This document shows, in pieces, positions 63,032 to 64,000 of a stretch of DNA of 64,000 nt. The notes under the pieces were generated by a model. That model searched no databases and was not told where the DNA came from. It saw only the letters and a list, made by a program, of their open reading frames with translations. The position numbers and the translations under genes were made by a program. Position 1 is the first letter of the stretch; each line of letters begins with the position of its first letter. Location: contig NZ_JAPEMI010000001.1 in NCBI RefSeq assembly GCF_026342835.1, positions 372,001 through 436,000 of the forward strand. The letters are read 5' to 3'. The DNA is from Streptomyces sp. NBC_00154 (lineage in GTDB: Bacteria; Actinomycetota; Actinomycetes; Streptomycetales; Streptomycetaceae).

Positions 63032-64000
63032 TCACGCCGTGGGCCTCAAGGGCTGCGTCCGGGCGATGAGCAGGGCGACGTCATCGGGGCCGTCGAGACG
63101 CCGCAGCTCCTGAAGGAGCCGGTCGCAGGTTTTCTCCAGGGAACGGTCGGGCGCGTCCAGCACGCGAAGGAGAGTCTTCAGGCGTCTGTCGATGGGGTCG
63201 TGGCGGGTTTCGACCAGTCCGTCGGTGTACAGGACCAGCTGGTCGCCGAGGCCGAGGTCGAAGGTGGTGGTCTCGAAGGAGACGCCACCCGCTCCCAACG
63301 GGATGCCGGTGGGCAGGTCGAGCAGTTCCGGATGCTTTCCGCTGCGCACGAGGACGGGGGGAAGGTGGCCGGCGGTGGCGATGTGGCACTCGGCGCGGTG
63401 TGGGTCGTAAACGGCGTACACGCAGGTGGCGATGGGGTGCCCCAGTCCCGAGGTGATCTTGTCCAGGTGCTGAAGAACCTCGGCGGGGTCGAGGTCGAGG
63501 TCGGCGAAGGCACTGGTGGCGGCACGCAGACGGCCCATGGTGGCGGCAGCGCCGATGCCGCTGCCCATGACGTCGCCCACAACGAGTGCGGTCTTGTCGC
63601 CATCGAGCGGCAGGACGTCGTACCAGTCGCCGCCGACCTCGAATGCGGCCTGTGCGGGCCGGTACCGGGAGGCAACCTGCAGGCCGGGAAGGCGGGGCGG
63701 GTGTTCCGGAAGGAGGCTGCGCTGCAGGGTCTCGGCGGCGTTGCGCACCCTCTGGTGCGAGCAGGCGTTGTCGATGCACATGGCGGTGCGAGAGGCCAGC
63801 TCACCGGCGAGGGCGAGGTCGTCCTCGTCGAAGGGCAGCGGGTTGCGCGCACGGGTGAGGCCCAGGAAGCCGAGGATCTGGCCGCGCGCGGTGAGTGGGA
63901 CCGCGATGTAGGAGTGCACGCCGGCGCGGGCCAGCAGGGCAGCGGCGTGGTCGTCGCGGGCGATGCGCGCCAGGTCGTTGTCATCCGCTCGGGTGATCAG
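63032..64000 (-). CDS. GAF-SpoIIE (PP2C-type) phosphatase, 5' end outside window
   Basis: At least 322 residues; the frame is open to base 64000. The N-terminal visible part is a GAF-like sensory domain (SYIAVPLTARGQILGFLGLT, FDEDDLALAGELASRTAMCI). The SpoIIE/RsbU phosphatase domain follows, with FEVGGDWYDVLPLDGDKTAL, VVGDVMGSGIGAAA and LYTDGLVETR carrying metal-binding aspartates. Such proteins dephosphorylate anti-anti-sigma factors in Streptomyces. Partner genes are not in view. Confidence 0.87.
   Translation of the reverse strand: MITRADDNDLARIARDDHAAALLARAGVHSYIAVPLTARGQILGFLGLTRARNPLPFDEDDLALAGELASRTAMCIDNACSHQRVRNAAETLQRSLLPEHPPRLPGLQVASRYRPAQAAFEVGGDWYDVLPLDGDKTALVVGDVMGSGIGAAATMGRLRAATSAFADLDLDPAEVLQHLDKITSGLGHPIATCVYAVYDPHRAECHIATAGHLPPVLVRSGKHPELLDLPTGIPLGAGGVSFETTTFDLGLGDQLVLYTDGLVETRHDPIDRRLKTLLRVLDAPDRSLEKTCDRLLQELRRLDGPDDVALLIARTQPLRPTA

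Overview
The window is high-GC actinobacterial DNA and almost certainly comes from a Streptomyces chromosome. GTG starts, GTGA and TGATG gene overlaps, a single-chain SecDF beside a short MreB-like protein, mycothiol-type DinB proteins, PucR/IclR/XRE regulators and a SpoIIE-type PP2C phosphatase all fit. No tRNA, rRNA, CRISPR array or phage module was seen.

Layout. 1-10.8 kb holds housekeeping and cell-envelope genes: the end of a pterin carbinolamine dehydratase, an XRE/MmyB regulator, a DUF1275 membrane protein, an operon of mreB-like, small membrane protein and secDF, an NAD-dependent DNA ligase, and a membrane-anchored phosphatase-family protein. 10.9-16 kb is an aldehyde dehydrogenase / SnoaL / NCS1 permease operon divergent from a PucR activator. 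16-20 kb has two metallo-beta-lactamase-fold hydrolases, a DedA protein and an aminotransferase-like protein with no visible PLP lysine. 20.2-25.1 kb is a sugar-acid catabolic locus (enolase-superfamily dehydratase, zinc dehydrogenase, a U32-like protein, SMP-30 lactonase, IclR) whose upstream regions share a TCGAAC-type motif. At 25.87-27.68 kb a TnpB-only IS200/IS605-type element has split a TIGR03086 gene; joining the flanks restores the reading frame. 27.7-33.2 kb has a PAP2-diacylglycerol kinase fusion, a methyltransferase, a VOC protein, a DUF5107/TPR protein and a DUF6204 protein.

The main feature is an 18.3-kb island (about 33233-51554) inserted at the 3' end of the DUF6204 gene and bounded by 29-bp direct repeats. 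It carries a modified ortho-cleavage (chlorocatechol-type) pathway: an FAD monooxygenase fused to cytochrome b5, intradiol dioxygenase, muconate cycloisomerase, muconolactone-isomerase-like protein, dienelactone hydrolase, maleylacetate reductase, 3-oxoadipate CoA-transferase (subunit A truncated at its N terminus), a PDR-type reductase and a LysR regulator. The dioxygenase gene is present twice in a 927-bp inverted repeat enclosing about 7 kb, so the middle of the island could invert. At least three transcription units share a promoter-like signature (GGTATTGG, 19-bp spacer, TA-rich -10). The island edges hold IS5-like and IS1182-like fragments and a chimeric DUF1048 start, and no integrase was found.

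Right of the island (51.6-64 kb) lies a Pro/Thr-rich membrane protein and then a choline-to-glycine-betaine operon (betB, betA, ABC ATPase, double-length permease, substrate-binding lipoprotein). Across a degraded IS5-like transposase is a Tat-exported phosphocholine-type phospholipase C, which could supply choline to that operon. The window ends inside a GAF-SpoIIE phosphatase. Functions are read from motifs and family knowledge; no searches were run.
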